From contig WELA01005988.1 of NCBI GenBank assembly GCA_009602735.1, positions 23,743 to 56,091 on the forward strand: a DNA stretch of 32,349 bases, in the 5' to 3' direction. The stretch's first letter is position 1. Every line of letters starts with the position of its first letter. Both the position numbers and the translations under genes were made by a program. The notes beneath the pieces are model-generated. The model was not told where the DNA came from. It searched no databases and was given only the letters and a program-made list of their open reading frames with translations. Shown piece by piece: positions 1 through 9,147 of the stretch. The DNA comes from Mesotaenium endlicherianum (Eukaryota; Streptophyta; Zygnematophyceae; Zygnematales; Mesotaeniaceae).

Positions 1-163
1 ACCTCCTGCAGAACTCGGTTAGTTCTTTCAGTCTGCCCATCAGTCTGAGGGTGGTTTGCTGTGCTGAGCAGCTGTTTGACTCCCATTAACCCCATTAAAG
101 CTCGCCAGAACTTAGAGGTGAATTTTGAGTCTCTGTCTGAGGTGATATTAGAAGGGAGCCCAT
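1..163 (-). pseudogene. Element A integrase core, distal part (cut by window edge)
   Basis: The minus strand translates without a stop into the second half of a retroviral-type integrase core. It contains SDRDSKFTSKFW, carrying the second catalytic Asp, then NHPQTDGQTERTNR, carrying the catalytic Glu. The frame continues that of 891-1164 once the solo LTR and one copy of CCCAT are discounted. This is a broken pol fragment, not a separate gene. The rest of integrase, and any chromodomain, lies left of the window. Confidence 0.85.
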
Positions 164-890
164 TGAAATGAATCGACTTACCAAATAGGCGATTAACAAT
201 TGATAAAGATCTTCATATCAGCAAGTAATCTTTATGGTATTTTCCGTTAACTGGTTTAACGGCAAAGGACAACACACTAGCAGTGAATAATACTCGTCAG
301 TCAAATGAGAGTAAACTAGCATCAATAATGCAAATCAGCAAACTCATACATAAGGAAGGTTAGAAGACAGTGCGTATCAATGGCTTCTCGCCTTGGATTC
401 AGATCTCTCTCAGTAAGCTGTACAAGAGAGTTGGCCTCGTTTCCGAATGCCGAACTCGAGAGCAATGCCTAGCATATGTACATGGAATGAGTTTACTGTT
501 CAACGGTCAGTGCGATGGCACCGCCTACCCGGGAGTTAACCACGTTGGTAGGACCTCGGTTAACCAAATCCACCGCCATCTCCCATCATCCCGAATAGCC
601 ATCCATCATAGGGATGTCATTTGGCTATTCATCTAGCATATCGCACTTAGATGCATATCAAGGCAGTTCGCTGCTACCGAGTACGGAAGTCAGCTTGCTG
701 TCAAAGAATGTGTCAGCAAGCTGACTTATATGGACTTTCAGCCTGCTGCTTTCGACTAAGTCAGCAAACTGATAATTATGTAAAGTCCAGCAGACTGACT
801 ATTAACTTAAAGTTCAGCAGGCTGAACTTAATTAACTATTATATTTAAATGAATATTTTATCCACTAATATACTGATTCATTACACCCAT
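159..890 (-). repeat. Solo LTR of element A family with CCCAT target duplication
   Basis: Positions 164-885 (722 bp) match the element A LTR at 5251-5972, also 722 bp, at about 97% by my hand alignment. It starts TGAAATGAATC and ends GATTCATTACA, an 11-bp inverted terminal repeat with one mismatch. CCCAT stands on both sides, at 159-163 and 886-890. The flanks are two halves of one integrase reading frame, which rejoin in frame if the LTR and one CCCAT are ignored. It is therefore a separate later insertion reduced to a solo LTR, not the 3' LTR of element A. Confidence 0.93.
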
Positions 891-1227
891 GTTGGCATAC
901 TACATGGTTGTAAAATTGTCTCGCTGTTTCGAGTGCAGTCACTTTGACAGTTGTGGGGATAAAAATGACCATTTTTGTCAGTTTATCCACGACTACCGGT
1001 ATTGAATCATGCCCGTTGGCAGTTCTTGGTAGTGAGACCATCCAGTCCATGGATATAGTTTCCCAGCGTCCAGCTGGGATGGGTAGCGGTTGCAAGAGAC
1101 CTCCGGGTGGTGTGTGCAGAGACTTATTTCTCTGACAATGGTCACAGGACTTGACATATTTCAAGACCTCCCGAGGTAACCCCTCCCAATGATAATGTTT
1201 TGCCAGTTTGCCAACAGTTTTGGCCTA
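886..1227 (-). pseudogene. Element A integrase, zinc finger and first part of the core
   Basis: This piece continues the pol frame beyond the in-frame TAG at 1225-1227. It supplies the second His of the HHCC zinc finger (HYHW) and the two Cys (CDHC), then the first catalytic Asp of the core in SMDW, and stops being integrase at HG where the solo LTR begins. The only defects in the stretch are the TAG and the LTR insertion, so the copy decayed recently. The last residues of the open frame (NESVY) are encoded by the LTR terminus. The same residues end an open frame next to the LTR at 5251-5972, as expected for LTR sequence. Confidence 0.85.
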
Positions 1228-3669
1228 CCCCAAATGTCCACCCAGGAGACTGTCATGAGCTTGACTCAGTAAGAGAGACCTTATCTCCAAATTATTAGGA
1301 ATGACCAGCTTCAGCCTCCCAAAAGTGGTTTCCGTCACCCAGACCCCTCCCTTGAGCTTATACCCGAGTGCGGTAGCACGACACATACTAGTAGTGGGGC
1401 TGGGCTCAAATGTTGGGTCAGAAAGGTAGGCTTTCCTAAGTTGTTCAAGGAAGGACTTTTTCACCTTTAGTGAAGTGAGTGCACACAGGACTTTATCTAC
1501 AGTATGCTGACTAAAGTTCCTTTCTTGCAAGTCAGGTCTTCTAGAGAGTGCATCAGCAGGATTCAACTTCCCTGGTTTGTAGTCGATCTGGACTTGGAAC
1601 TGCTCCAGCATCTGGCTCCAGCGGTTCTCCCTCCTCGACAGCTTGGACTTCTTCTGAAAGTGGGTCAGAGCTAGATGATCTGTAATCACCTTAAAAGCTT
1701 TACCATGTAAGTATGCTCTCCACTGTTTGAGTACATGAATGATAGCTAGCAGCTCTTTATCATGCACTGAGTAATTAATCTCCGCTGGATTAAATTTCAT
1801 AGACTCATACAACACAGGATGCCACTCCTGCCGTACCTTACCATCCTTTGTGGTTTTGTCAGCAGGCTGCAACAAAATAGCACCCATGGCAAAATCAGAG
1901 GCATCAGTAACCACCTGCACCGGTTTGCTGGGGTCATACACGGCTAGCACTGGGGCAGAACAAAGGGCATCTTTAAGGGTCTGGAAGGCAGCCTGCTGCT
2001 CTTCCCCCCACACATACCCGATGTCTTTCTTAGTAAGGTCAGTCAGTTTACTGGCCTTTGTGGAATAATTCTCAATAAATCTCCTATAGTAGTTAGCCAA
2101 CCCGAGGAAGGATCTAACTTCAGAGACAGACTGTGGTACTGGCCAGTCCCTTATGGTCTGGACTTTCTTAGGATCCACACTGATGCCCTCTTTACTGACA
2201 ACGTGGCCTAAGAATTCAATACTTTCCTTAAAGAAATCACACTTGCTCATTTTAGCATACAAGTGATTTTTCCGCAGAGTGTCCAGCACTTTCTTTAAGT
2301 GTTCAGTGTGCTGAGCTTCATCTTTAGAGAAAATTAAAATATCATCCAGGAAAACTTGCACAAACTTATCCAAATAAGGTCTGAAAATGTCATTCATAGC
2401 ACCCATAAAGGTAGCAGGAGCATTAGTCAGTCCAAATGGCATCACGTTGAACTCATAGTGTCCATAACGTGTGCGGAAAGCAGTCTTGTGTTCATCCCCC
2501 TCAGCAATTCTGATTTGATGATAACCACTCTTGAGATCTATCTTACTGAACACCTTAGCGCCAGACAGGGTATCAAGCAAGTCCTCGATTCTGGGTAAAG
2601 CATACTTGTTCTTTACTGTAATTCTGTTCAGGGCTCTGTAATCCACACACATCCGCATACTGCCATCCTTTTTCTTAACAAATAGGATAGGTGCGCCGTA
2701 CGGTGATTTACTGGGAGAAATGTAACCATTTTCCTCCAGCTCTGCAATCTGTGTTTTCAACTCCTCACTCTCCAAATAAGACAAGCCATACGTGCGTTGC
2801 CAGGGTGGCTGGCTACCAGGTAATAAATCAATCCTATGATCTACTTCCCGCTTAGGGGGTAGTCCTGGAGGCATATTAAACACATCCGTGTACTGAGCAA
2901 CAATGTTTGCAGCAGTAGGGTGTTCCGGAGGGTGTACCTTTTTCTCAACCACTTCTTCAGGTTGAGGAGGTACCTCTCTTAGCAGCAGACAGAACATTCT
3001 GTCTTCCTTCTGGTTCCAGCTTTTGACGAACTCCATTGCATTCAGCAACTTGCATCCTTCTGGAAGCCTCTTCTTTTCCTTCATTTGCCATCCACACAGG
3101 ACAAGAGGAAGAGCACTGGTGGGTGCCAAGTCAGTCTGCCCATCACTGGCTCCTCTCACTTTAACTGTACCTCTGCTCCAACACACTTCAGCTTGATGTC
3201 TATTAAGCCAGGACCTGCCTAGCACGAGATCATAAAAGCCAGTGTTGAGTACCTCAAATGTAAGCGTTTCAGTTAGAACTGCAATGCCAGAACCTAACTG
3301 GACCTCAATAGGCTTGGTTATAACTCCTCCCGGGATACTTGAGGCATCTCCAAGGAATATTTTTCTATTCCCTTGGGTGACAGTAGGCAGCCTTAGCCGC
3401 TTAACTAAGTCCTTGTGGATAAAAGTATGTGACGCCCCTCCGTCAACAAATGCCCTCACCTTCCTACCTGCAATCATGCAATGCAGTAGGATAGGGGGGA
3501 CTGTCTTTTCCTGACTTTCGCATTGTTCTCCTGACGTAGCAAAGAAATGTTGGACATCAGGTGGAACAAGAGCATCCAGAGTGTGCACTCTCTGGACGTC
3601 TATATTGCTGATGGTCTCCTTTATCTGTTTGTCAGGCATGCATAGTGAATCCAGTACAGCAGGACCCAT
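1225..3669 (-). CDS. pol: Element A pol: protease, reverse transcriptase, RNase H, truncated integrase
   Basis: Numbered from the first Met (3669), a retropepsin-like protease spans about residues 40-150. Its active-site region reads [11 protein letters not shown]: Asp is at residue 76, but the usual Ser or Thr after it is Gly. The reverse transcriptase follows, with [10 protein letters not shown] and the polymerase motif FLDD at residues 440-443, then RNase H with TDAS near residue 590 and ITDHLAL. The frame ends at a TAG after GGHLG, inside the integrase zinc finger. The Met at 3669 is unlikely to be the true start. The frame is open without stops back to the slippery site at 3756-3762, in the -1 frame relative to gag, so Pol is probably made as a Gag-Pol fusion. 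The TAG and the protease change suggest an inactive copy. Confidence 0.92.
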   Translation of the reverse strand: MGPAVLDSLCMPDKQIKETISNIDVQRVHTLDALVPPDVQHFFATSGEQCESQEKTVPPILLHCMIAGRKVRAFVDGGASHTFIHKDLVKRLRLPTVTQGNRKIFLGDASSIPGGVITKPIEVQLGSGIAVLTETLTFEVLNTGFYDLVLGRSWLNRHQAEVCWSRGTVKVRGASDGQTDLAPTSALPLVLCGWQMKEKKRLPEGCKLLNAMEFVKSWNQKEDRMFCLLLREVPPQPEEVVEKKVHPPEHPTAANIVAQYTDVFNMPPGLPPKREVDHRIDLLPGSQPPWQRTYGLSYLESEELKTQIAELEENGYISPSKSPYGAPILFVKKKDGSMRMCVDYRALNRITVKNKYALPRIEDLLDTLSGAKVFSKIDLKSGYHQIRIAEGDEHKTAFRTRYGHYEFNVMPFGLTNAPATFMGAMNDIFRPYLDKFVQVFLDDILIFSKDEAQHTEHLKKVLDTLRKNHLYAKMSKCDFFKESIEFLGHVVSKEGISVDPKKVQTIRDWPVPQSVSEVRSFLGLANYYRRFIENYSTKASKLTDLTKKDIGYVWGEEQQAAFQTLKDALCSAPVLAVYDPSKPVQVVTDASDFAMGAILLQPADKTTKDGKVRQEWHPVLYESMKFNPAEINYSVHDKELLAIIHVLKQWRAYLHGKAFKVITDHLALTHFQKKSKLSRRENRWSQMLEQFQVQIDYKPGKLNPADALSRRPDLQERNFSQHTVDKVLCALTSLKVKKSFLEQLRKAYLSDPTFEPSPTTSMCRATALGYKLKGGVWVTETTFGRLKLVIPNNLEIRSLLLSQAHDSLLGGHLG

Positions 3670-3720
3670 AATACCTGCTACGAGGGCAGCTAGTGACGAC
3701 TCACTACCTCTAGCATCCTC

Positions 3721-3762
3721 ACAGTCAGTTGACTGGATTACTGACTGTTGCTGTCTTTTAAA
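3721..3762 (-). promoter_or_regulatory. Element A -1 frameshift signal: slippery TTTAAAA plus hairpin
   Basis: On the minus strand the gag codons CCT TTA AAA place the heptamer T TTA AAA (3762-3756) in the register needed for simultaneous -1 slippage. Seven bases later comes a perfect 8-bp stem: ACAGTCAG (3748-3741) pairs with CTGACTGT (3728-3721) across a 12-base loop. The gag stop codon TAA (3740-3738) is the first codon of the loop. The -1 frame is open from the heptamer straight into the protease. A spacer of this length followed by a hairpin is the textbook layout of retroviral gag-pol frameshift sites. Confidence 0.8.
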
Positions 3763-5177
3763 GGCTGGTCTTTTCTCTCGACCTTAGGCAGGTGCTTGAC
3801 CGGACACTGTTCTCTGTATTGGCCTTTCTGCTGACAATCGTAGCAAGTAGATTTTGCTGAGGCTGGTCTCGGCTTAGTCCTACCACCACCCCTTCCATAG
3901 CCACCTCGAGAGGGACCACCTCTTATTCTAGACTGAATAGCATTGTATTCATACTCATATTCATCACCCTGATTATCCTCAGCCTGGTCTCCTTCAACTG
4001 CATTGTAGGAACCGTGGGGCTTTTTGACAATCTTAGACACCAAAGCGTTACTCTGGCGCTTGTGATTGAACTGCTGCTGATCCCAGGCGTCAGCATCCTG
4101 GATCAAGTCAGCCAGTTTCTCATACTTTTTCTCAGCAAAATGACCAGAGACCTCGGATTTCAAGCCATACCTGAAGTATGCTATCCTATACCGTTCTGGA
4201 AAATCTGGCTGCTTCATCGTGTTCTCTTGGAAGTTTTGAGCAAACTCAGCAACCGAAGTGGTCTGCTTCAGTGTCAGGGAGATCATCGCATAGTTAGCTT
4301 TCTCCTGCTGGTTGATGACATCAAACTTCTCATGCAACTTCTCGACAAACTCTACCCACGTAGGGTCACCGAGTTGCCGAGCCTTACGCTCTTCCTTCCA
4401 GTAAAGCCACCAGTCTGCGGCACTGCCTTTCAGTAGCGCACCGGTGTGCCTGACCTTCTCGTAATCTTGCAGTTCTGGGTAGTTCTCCAGCCACTGCTCA
4501 ACATCCGCGAGAAACTTGATCAGGTAATATTTTCTGTTTCCCTCAGGATCATAGTCCTGGGGAGGTTTCGGCTTGGGCTTACTAGGCCCTCGGCCACCAC
4601 CACTAGTGGTGTGAGACCCCAGTTGGTCTCTGTCCCGGAGTAGGGACATTATGATTCTTTTGTCCTCCTGCTGGGACTGATACATGGTCGCCATTTGCGA
4701 CTGCATCTGAACGAACAATGCTCCCAAGTCTACATTTTGGGGTGGTAGATTAGCAAATGCAGCAGCAGCATTGGCATCTACTCGCTGAGTAGTGTCCTCA
4801 ACAATCCCTCTTGCTCCTGCAGCAGCAATTCCTGCCGCATTCAGCCGGTCACGTATTTGACCTAGGGGTACATTGAGTTGTACGGCAGGAGGTGGGTTCA
4901 GAACATTGGCCCTTGATGCCATGAGTTCCTCGACAGTGCGCTCGTCAGCTGGCTGTCCTTCCCTCCTTTGTATATCTTCAGCGGCCTTTGCTACTTGTTC
5001 AGCTTCTAGTCTGGCTATCTCCTCCTCAGCTTGCTGAGCTGCGACTGAGGCAATAGCAGCTGCCTCATCTGCAGCCTCCCTAGCTGCAGTATCCGCTACT
5101 GCTTCCGAATAGGTACGGTTTCCCGCTACATGGCTTTCCGCCTGGTTTTCGACATTCTCGTTATCCAAGTTCTCCAT
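3738..5177 (-). CDS. gag: Element A gag: capsid and nucleocapsid polyprotein
   Basis: This 479-residue protein begins 61 bp after the primer-binding site, at the Met of [12 protein letters not shown]. Residues about 25-80 are an Ala/Glu-rich probable coiled coil. The middle holds the retrotransposon gag domain with its hallmark [13 protein letters not shown]. An Arg/Gly-rich stretch then precedes a zinc knuckle near residues 445-458. That knuckle reads [14 protein letters not shown], so the His expected in C-X2-C-X4-H-X4-C is Gln (CAA, one base from a His codon), which should weaken zinc and RNA binding. The last codons overlap the frameshift signal leading into pol. The product would assemble the particle and package element RNA in the cytoplasm. 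Confidence 0.92.
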   Translation of the reverse strand: MENLDNENVENQAESHVAGNRTYSEAVADTAAREAADEAAAIASVAAQQAEEEIARLEAEQVAKAAEDIQRREGQPADERTVEELMASRANVLNPPPAVQLNVPLGQIRDRLNAAGIAAAGARGIVEDTTQRVDANAAAAFANLPPQNVDLGALFVQMQSQMATMYQSQQEDKRIIMSLLRDRDQLGSHTTSGGGRGPSKPKPKPPQDYDPEGNRKYYLIKFLADVEQWLENYPELQDYEKVRHTGALLKGSAADWWLYWKEERKARQLGDPTWVEFVEKLHEKFDVINQQEKANYAMISLTLKQTTSVAEFAQNFQENTMKQPDFPERYRIAYFRYGLKSEVSGHFAEKKYEKLADLIQDADAWDQQQFNHKRQSNALVSKIVKKPHGSYNAVEGDQAEDNQGDEYEYEYNAIQSRIRGGPSRGGYGRGGGRTKPRPASAKSTCYDCQQKGQYREQCPVKHLPKVERKDQPLKDSNSQ

Positions 5178-5237
5178 GTCTCGAGAGTTGCTAGTTTGAG
5201 ACCTTGTCCTTACCTTACAAAGAAGACTGTGATAACT

Positions 5238-5249
5238 GCTTTGATACCA
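5238..5249 (-). other. Element A primer-binding site (initiator tRNA-Met type)
   Basis: One base inside the LTR, the minus strand reads TGGTATCAAAGC. This matches 11 of 12 bases of the common plant retroelement site TGGTATCAGAGC, complementary to the 3' end of initiator tRNA-Met. It fixes the LTR at 5251-5972 as the 5' LTR and the element as minus-strand. Confidence 0.85.
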
Positions 5250-5250
5250 C

Positions 5251-5972
5251 TGAAATGAATCGCCTTACCAAATAGGCAATTAACAATTAATAAAGATCTT
5301 TATATCAGCAAGTAATTTTTATGGTACTTTCCGTTAACTGTTTAAACGGCAAAAGGACAACGCACTAGCAGTGAATAATACTCGTCAGTCAAATGAGAGT
5401 AAACTAGCATCAATAATGCAAATCAGCAAACTCATACATAAGCAAGGTTAGAAGACAGTGCGTATCAATGGCTTCTCGCCTTGGATTCAGATCTCTCTCA
5501 GTAAGCTGTACAAGAGAGTTGGCCTCGTTTCCGAATGCCGAACTCGAGAGCAATGCCTAGCATATGTACATGGAATGAGTTTACTGTTCAACGGTCAGTG
5601 CGATGGCACCGCCTACCCGGGAGTTAACCACGTTGGTAGGACCTCGGTTAACCAAATCCACCGCCGTCTCCCATCATCCCGAATAGCCATCCATCATAGG
5701 GATGTCATCTGGCTATTCATCTAGCATATCGCACTTAGATGCATATCAAGGCAGTTCGCTGCTACCGAGTACGGAAGTCAGCTTGCTGTCAAAGAATGTG
5801 TCATCAAGCTGACTTATATGGACTTTCAGCCTGCTGCTTTTTACTGAGTCATTAAACTGATAATTATGTAAAGTCCAGCAGACTGACTACTAACTAAAGT
5901 TCAGCAGGCTGAACTTGATTAACTATTATATTTAAATGAATATTATAACCACTAATATACTGATTCATTACA
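5251..5972 (-). repeat. 5' LTR of element A
   Basis: The 722-bp LTR has TG...CA ends and an imperfect 11-bp terminal inverted repeat, and differs from the solo LTR at 164-885 by roughly 3%. It carries a cluster of CAGC/GCTG palindromes near 5775-5915. An 88-codon open frame crosses both young copies (370-636 and 5458-5724), but I do not consider it a gene because a diverged copy has a stop in it. The next 109 bp (5973-6081), up to the Mutator-like element, hold nothing I recognise apart from the target duplication of that element. Confidence 0.93.
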
Positions 5973-6081
5973 AGGGGCCTTTTGGCGAAAAGAATCGAAG
6001 TATTTTTGGTTAGCAACTTTTTTCAATAATTCTTGCGTTTGTGCGAAGAAATTCAATAGTGACGAATTGGGGTGACTTATT

Positions 6082-6966
6082 GGGCAAATTACAAAACTAC
6101 CCCTCCAAAATTTGTAAATTACAAAATCTACCCTCACTTTCAAACTAATTACAAAACTACCCCTCGCGCGTGTAAATGGCGTCCACGTAGGCCTTATGCG
6201 AGTAAATGACGTGCCACCCAAATTTGCACGCGACCCTATCTGACGCACCATTTCTCTCTTTCGTTTTTAAAATGTTCCACAACCACTTTTCTAACCGACC
6301 CACCTTCACGAAACAAACTGCCAGACGACGCTTAAATTTGGTCCACAGGTATTTTTAAATACCTTTAGACAAAAAAAAGGCGATATATCAGCTTGCATAG
6401 CTAGGCACGACGCCATATGTCAGGCATTCAACAACGATTGTTAGCGCATCATGAAAGTAAAAAATAGAGATGCTAGTGGGCGCAAATTTGCGAACAATGG
6501 TCGAGAGAGGGGAGGGGAGACAAGGGAGGCCCTAGCGAGCTCCCATCTGGTGGCGAGCAGCTGCGAGCAGCTCAATCATACCGGTACTGCTAGCGGAGCA
6601 GTTAAGTCAACTCACAGCGATCGAACTAGCTCGGTTACGTTCATAATTCTTAAGCGAGTCGAGAGCGGGCAGGTCGAGCAGTAAACCAGACGCGGCTGAG
6701 CTCAGACAAAATTGCAAGATGCTGGGGCAGTTTGGTATGTGAAGGTGCGTCGGTTAGAAAAGTGGTGGTGGAACATTTTGGAAAAGAAAGAGAGACTCGG
6801 TGTGTCAGATAGATTCACGTGTGACTTCGTGTGGCACGTCATTTACTTGCGCAAGGCCTACCTAGACGCCATTTACATGCGCGAGGGGTACTTTTGTAGT
6901 TAGTTTGAAAGTGAGGGTAGACTTTGTAATTTACAAACTTTGGAGGGGTAGTTTTGTAATTTGCCC
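6082..6966. mobile_element. Non-autonomous Mutator-like element with long inverted ends
   Basis: The 885-bp element is bounded by the 9-bp direct duplication TGACTTATT at 6073-6081 and 6967-6975. It begins GGGCAAATTACAAAACTACC and ends with the reverse complement of that sequence. The inverted arms run about 6082-6322 and 6725-6966, roughly 240 bp at about 85% identity by eye. A 9-bp duplication with long terminal inverted repeats is the hallmark of Mutator-like DNA transposons. No transposase is encoded: the roughly 400-bp centre has only short chance frames. Each arm repeats a motif like ATTACAAAACTACCCCTC two or three times near its tip, possibly transposase-binding sites. It would need a transposase supplied from elsewhere. 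Confidence 0.88.
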
Positions 6967-7168
6967 TGACTTATTTCAAAAGGTCTAACGACATTGCACC
7001 GAGAATCAATTTTATGGCCATCTTTGTGATATATTTGACCACATATGATGTGATAATTGTCAATGTAATACAACTATTGGCGCTTTTGTCGAGGTTGTTG
7101 CACCAAAATTCAATTGTCCGCATGCGTATATCGCACTGCGTATACCGCACTGAACACTTCGCTGGTAT

Positions 7169-7321
7169 GGTCTGCGTGCGATCGGTCGCGGGGCCCTGCA
7201 ACGGGCCAAATTTGCCGATCAGCGCGACCGGGAGCGACGCCTCGCGAGCGCGTGCGAGCCGGACGACAACACATTTTGAGCGCGACTGACGGCGACCTCG
7301 CGCGAAGAAATTGTGCGAGCT
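7169..7321. repeat. GC-rich direct repeat R1, left copy
   Basis: This stretch begins GGTCTGCGTGCGATCGGTCG and resembles 14371-14532 in the same orientation, at roughly 80% by eye. Without element B the copies lie about 0.7 kb apart, so they predate it. Both contain GGACGACAACACATTTT and end near TTGTGCGAGCT. I do not recognise the family. The rest of 6976-7474 holds a short doublet GCGTATAYCGCACT (7125-7152) and no gene. Confidence 0.7.
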
Positions 7322-7474
7322 GACTGACGCGTCCGCGCTTGCGCGTGGGATTTCGGGGTCGGACGCTGGGTCGTCCGATGTGTCTAAGTGCCCTCGAACA
7401 CGTCGGACTGGGTCGGGGTCGATGCACGCTCCGAGTGCGCCGGACCGACGCACCATAAATTCTCGGTGCGGGCG

Positions 7475-7503
7475 TCGAAGAAATCGTCATTTGGACTCAT
7501 TTT
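7475..7503. repeat. 29-bp flanking direct duplication, left copy
   Basis: The 29 bases beginning TCGAAGAAATCG and ending ACTCATTTT lie directly left of the truncated 5' LTR of element B. They recur exactly at 14007-14035, directly right of its 3' LTR. This is much longer than the 4-6 bp duplication normal for LTR elements. Confidence 0.93.
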
Positions 7504-7829
7504 GGCAAAAGTCAGATGTGCCATTTTTAGGTCAAAAGGACATGTGTACATTATTCTAGAAAGAGGTGGCAAGTTTTGGGATGTGTTGGGTGCCAACACA
7601 TCAACATACACCTTCCTAGAAATTACTTATGTAGCAAGTATATAAACAAGAGCTAGAACATAGAAAGACATTCCAGAATCACTCTTGTACTTGCCAAAAT
7701 CCAGAAATATATTAACTTTCAAGAAGCCATCTCTCTTTCAAGAAGCTACCACTTGTGTTCAAAGATCCTTGTCTTGAATAGATAAAGTATTCTGTTTTAC
7801 TAAGTACTTTATCTATCTGTTTCACTACA
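7504..7829 (+). repeat. Element B 5' LTR, missing its first 177 bp
   Basis: It corresponds base for base to 13681-14006 with one substitution. The missing part corresponds to 13504-13680, including the TG terminus. The retained part has a TATA box, an 8-bp hairpin TGTGTTGG/CCAACACA near 7580-7598, and heat-shock-element-like cores TTCTAGAA (7554-7561) and TTCCAGAA (7671-7678). It ends TCACTACA. Confidence 0.93.
7639..7646 (+). promoter_or_regulatory. Element B LTR TATA box
   Basis: TATATAAA lies at 7639-7646 and again at 13816-13823 in the 3' LTR. Transcription would be expected to start about 25-35 bp downstream, near 7670, ahead of the primer-binding site. The position is inferred from spacing. 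Confidence 0.6.
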
Positions 7830-7830
7830 G

Positions 7831-7842
7831 TGGTATCGGAGC
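7831..7842 (+). other. Element B primer-binding site (initiator tRNA-Met type)
   Basis: One base after the LTR terminus the sequence is TGGTATCGGAGC, 11 of 12 bases of the common initiator tRNA-Met site TGGTATCAGAGC. The gag start codon follows 24 bp later. Confidence 0.88.
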
Positions 7843-7866
7843 TAGGCACTTTGGTAGCACAAGAAG

Positions 7867-9147
7867 ATGGCCGATCCTCAAGACCAACAGCAAGCTTTCG
7901 AAGGAAGCCCTTCCTCTCCAAGACACCCTCCTCCAGCGCCGATGGGAGAGCCCACTCAAGAAAATCTGCAACAACAAGAAGCACCACAAGGAGGAGCACA
8001 CCCTCCTCCAGCGTCGATGGGAGAGCCTACTCAAGGAAATCTGCAACAACAAGAAGCACCACAAGGAGGAGCACCGTCAAATCCCGTGGCAGCCGCTATA
8101 GCAAAGTTGACCCCACCACAAGGAGTTCCCGCAAATGAGTGGGCAGCCTTCCTAATGACCGTCCACAACCAAGTGGGCTTGGCCACCTATGAAGCAACCG
8201 TGCAAGCGTCAAGAGAAGCTATGGCTGCCATGGTTGCCCCTATTGCGAGCAATGCTCAAAATCCAGCCCCGGCTCAAGCGCCTCCACAAGAGCCAACGAG
8301 AGCAAGGAAACTCATCAAGCCCGGCAAACCCGACACTTTCAACCCCGGGAAAGGTGCCAACCTGAATTTATGGCTCTACCAAGTGGAGACGTACCTCGCG
8401 TTCCTTGAAGTACCCGAGGAGGACTACGTTCCCTTTGCCGTTACCTTACTTAGAGGAGCAGCAACATCATGGTGGCGTAACTATCAAGCGGCTATATATC
8501 AAGCTATGGCGCACCCCATGCTCGGCCAAGAGCCCCCACCATCATATGCAAGATGGGCAGATTTTCGTGAGGCCCTCAAGAAGCAATTCATGCCCATCAA
8601 TGCGGAGAAGATTGCCCGAGGAAAGCTCCACCATCTCAAGCAAACGACGTCCGTTCAAGAGTATACATCCAGATTTCACGCCCTCACTCTTGAGATCCCC
8701 AACATGTCTCTCGAGGAGAAGATTGACCGTTACATCTTTGGCCTCAAACCCAAGGTGGCAAAGGAAGTGGAGTTACGCGACTTGACGGACTTCTCAAAGA
8801 TCATTGAAGTGGCCCAAAAGGTGGATACCTTGGATTTCAAGCACTCCGTGCCTTCATCTTCACGGGTACCGACGACGCGGGTGTACGCAGCCCCTTCCAC
8901 ATCCGAATCTGGACCCACACCCATGGAAATCGGAGTTATTAAAAGGGACCCCGCGGCTGCCCGGAAGAGTGGAAGACCCTCCAATGACACTTATGATGCA
9001 AGAAACCAGCAAGGAGTGAAAGCAAGACTCTCCCCGGCTGAAAAAGAAGCTCTCATGACGGCTGGACTATGCTTCTATTGCAAGGAAAAGGGCCATCGTG
9101 CACTTTCATGCCCCAAAAAGTTGTCAAAAAACGGACAGCGCCGGTAG
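7867..9147 (+). CDS. gag: Element B gag: capsid and nucleocapsid polyprotein
   Basis: The 426-residue protein starts at the first ATG after the primer-binding site (MADPQDQQQ). Residues about 20-70 are Pro/Gln-rich with a 25-residue tandem repeat. The gag domain is central, with [12 protein letters not shown] and [12 protein letters not shown] complete zinc knuckle, [14 protein letters not shown], sits near the C-terminus with all four ligands of C-X2-C-X4-H-X4-C. The frame overlaps the pol frame (from 9069) and ends at TAG 9145-9147, 13 bases after the slippery heptamer. No defect is visible. It would form cytoplasmic particles and bind element RNA. Confidence 0.95.
   Translation: MADPQDQQQAFEGSPSSPRHPPPAPMGEPTQENLQQQEAPQGGAHPPPASMGEPTQGNLQQQEAPQGGAPSNPVAAAIAKLTPPQGVPANEWAAFLMTVHNQVGLATYEATVQASREAMAAMVAPIASNAQNPAPAQAPPQEPTRARKLIKPGKPDTFNPGKGANLNLWLYQVETYLAFLEVPEEDYVPFAVTLLRGAATSWWRNYQAAIYQAMAHPMLGQEPPPSYARWADFREALKKQFMPINAEKIARGKLHHLKQTTSVQEYTSRFHALTLEIPNMSLEEKIDRYIFGLKPKVAKEVELRDLTDFSKIIEVAQKVDTLDFKHSVPSSSRVPTTRVYAAPSTSESGPTPMEIGVIKRDPAAARKSGRPSNDTYDARNQQGVKARLSPAEKEALMTAGLCFYCKEKGHRALSCPKKLSKNGQRR
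7926..8075 (+). repeat. 75-bp tandem duplication inside element B gag
   Basis: Two in-frame 75-bp units (7926-8000 and 8001-8075) each encode 25 residues, starting [11 protein letters not shown] and [11 protein letters not shown]. They differ at a few bases. The region is a Pro/Gln-rich, probably disordered linker, which explains why the duplication is tolerated. Confidence 0.9.

Larger units (their letters stand above)
1..5972 (-). mobile_element. Element A: Ty3/gypsy LTR retrotransposon, partial
   Basis: Reading leftwards from 5972 on the minus strand there is an LTR (5972-5251), a primer-binding site, gag, then pol with protease, reverse transcriptase, RNase H and the start of integrase. 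That order, with integrase after RNase H, defines the Ty3/gypsy superfamily. The window edge cuts the element inside the integrase core, so its 3' LTR is not visible. It is inactive as seen: a TAG interrupts the integrase zinc finger, a solo LTR is inserted in the integrase, and two conserved residues (gag knuckle His, second protease active-site residue) are substituted. The five bases right of the LTR, AGGGG at 5973-5977, would be its target duplication, but the partner copy lies outside the window. Confidence 0.93.

Noticed and set aside
370..636. 88-codon open frame inside the LTR, repeated at 5458-5724 and in part at 24260-24523
   Set aside because: The copies conserve DNA, not codons: changes fall as often at first and second positions as at third, and the old copy at 22720-23154 has a TGA in the frame. 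The two young copies are simply near-identical LTRs.
164..5972. Reading the two 722-bp LTRs as the two ends of one complete element
   Set aside because: The left LTR has its own CCCAT duplication and integrase sequence continues in frame beyond it.
6971..7611. Several overlapping frames of 70-160 codons on both strands
   Set aside because: They overlap each other in repeat R1 and the LTR boundary, in GC-rich DNA poor in stops, with no recognisable domain.
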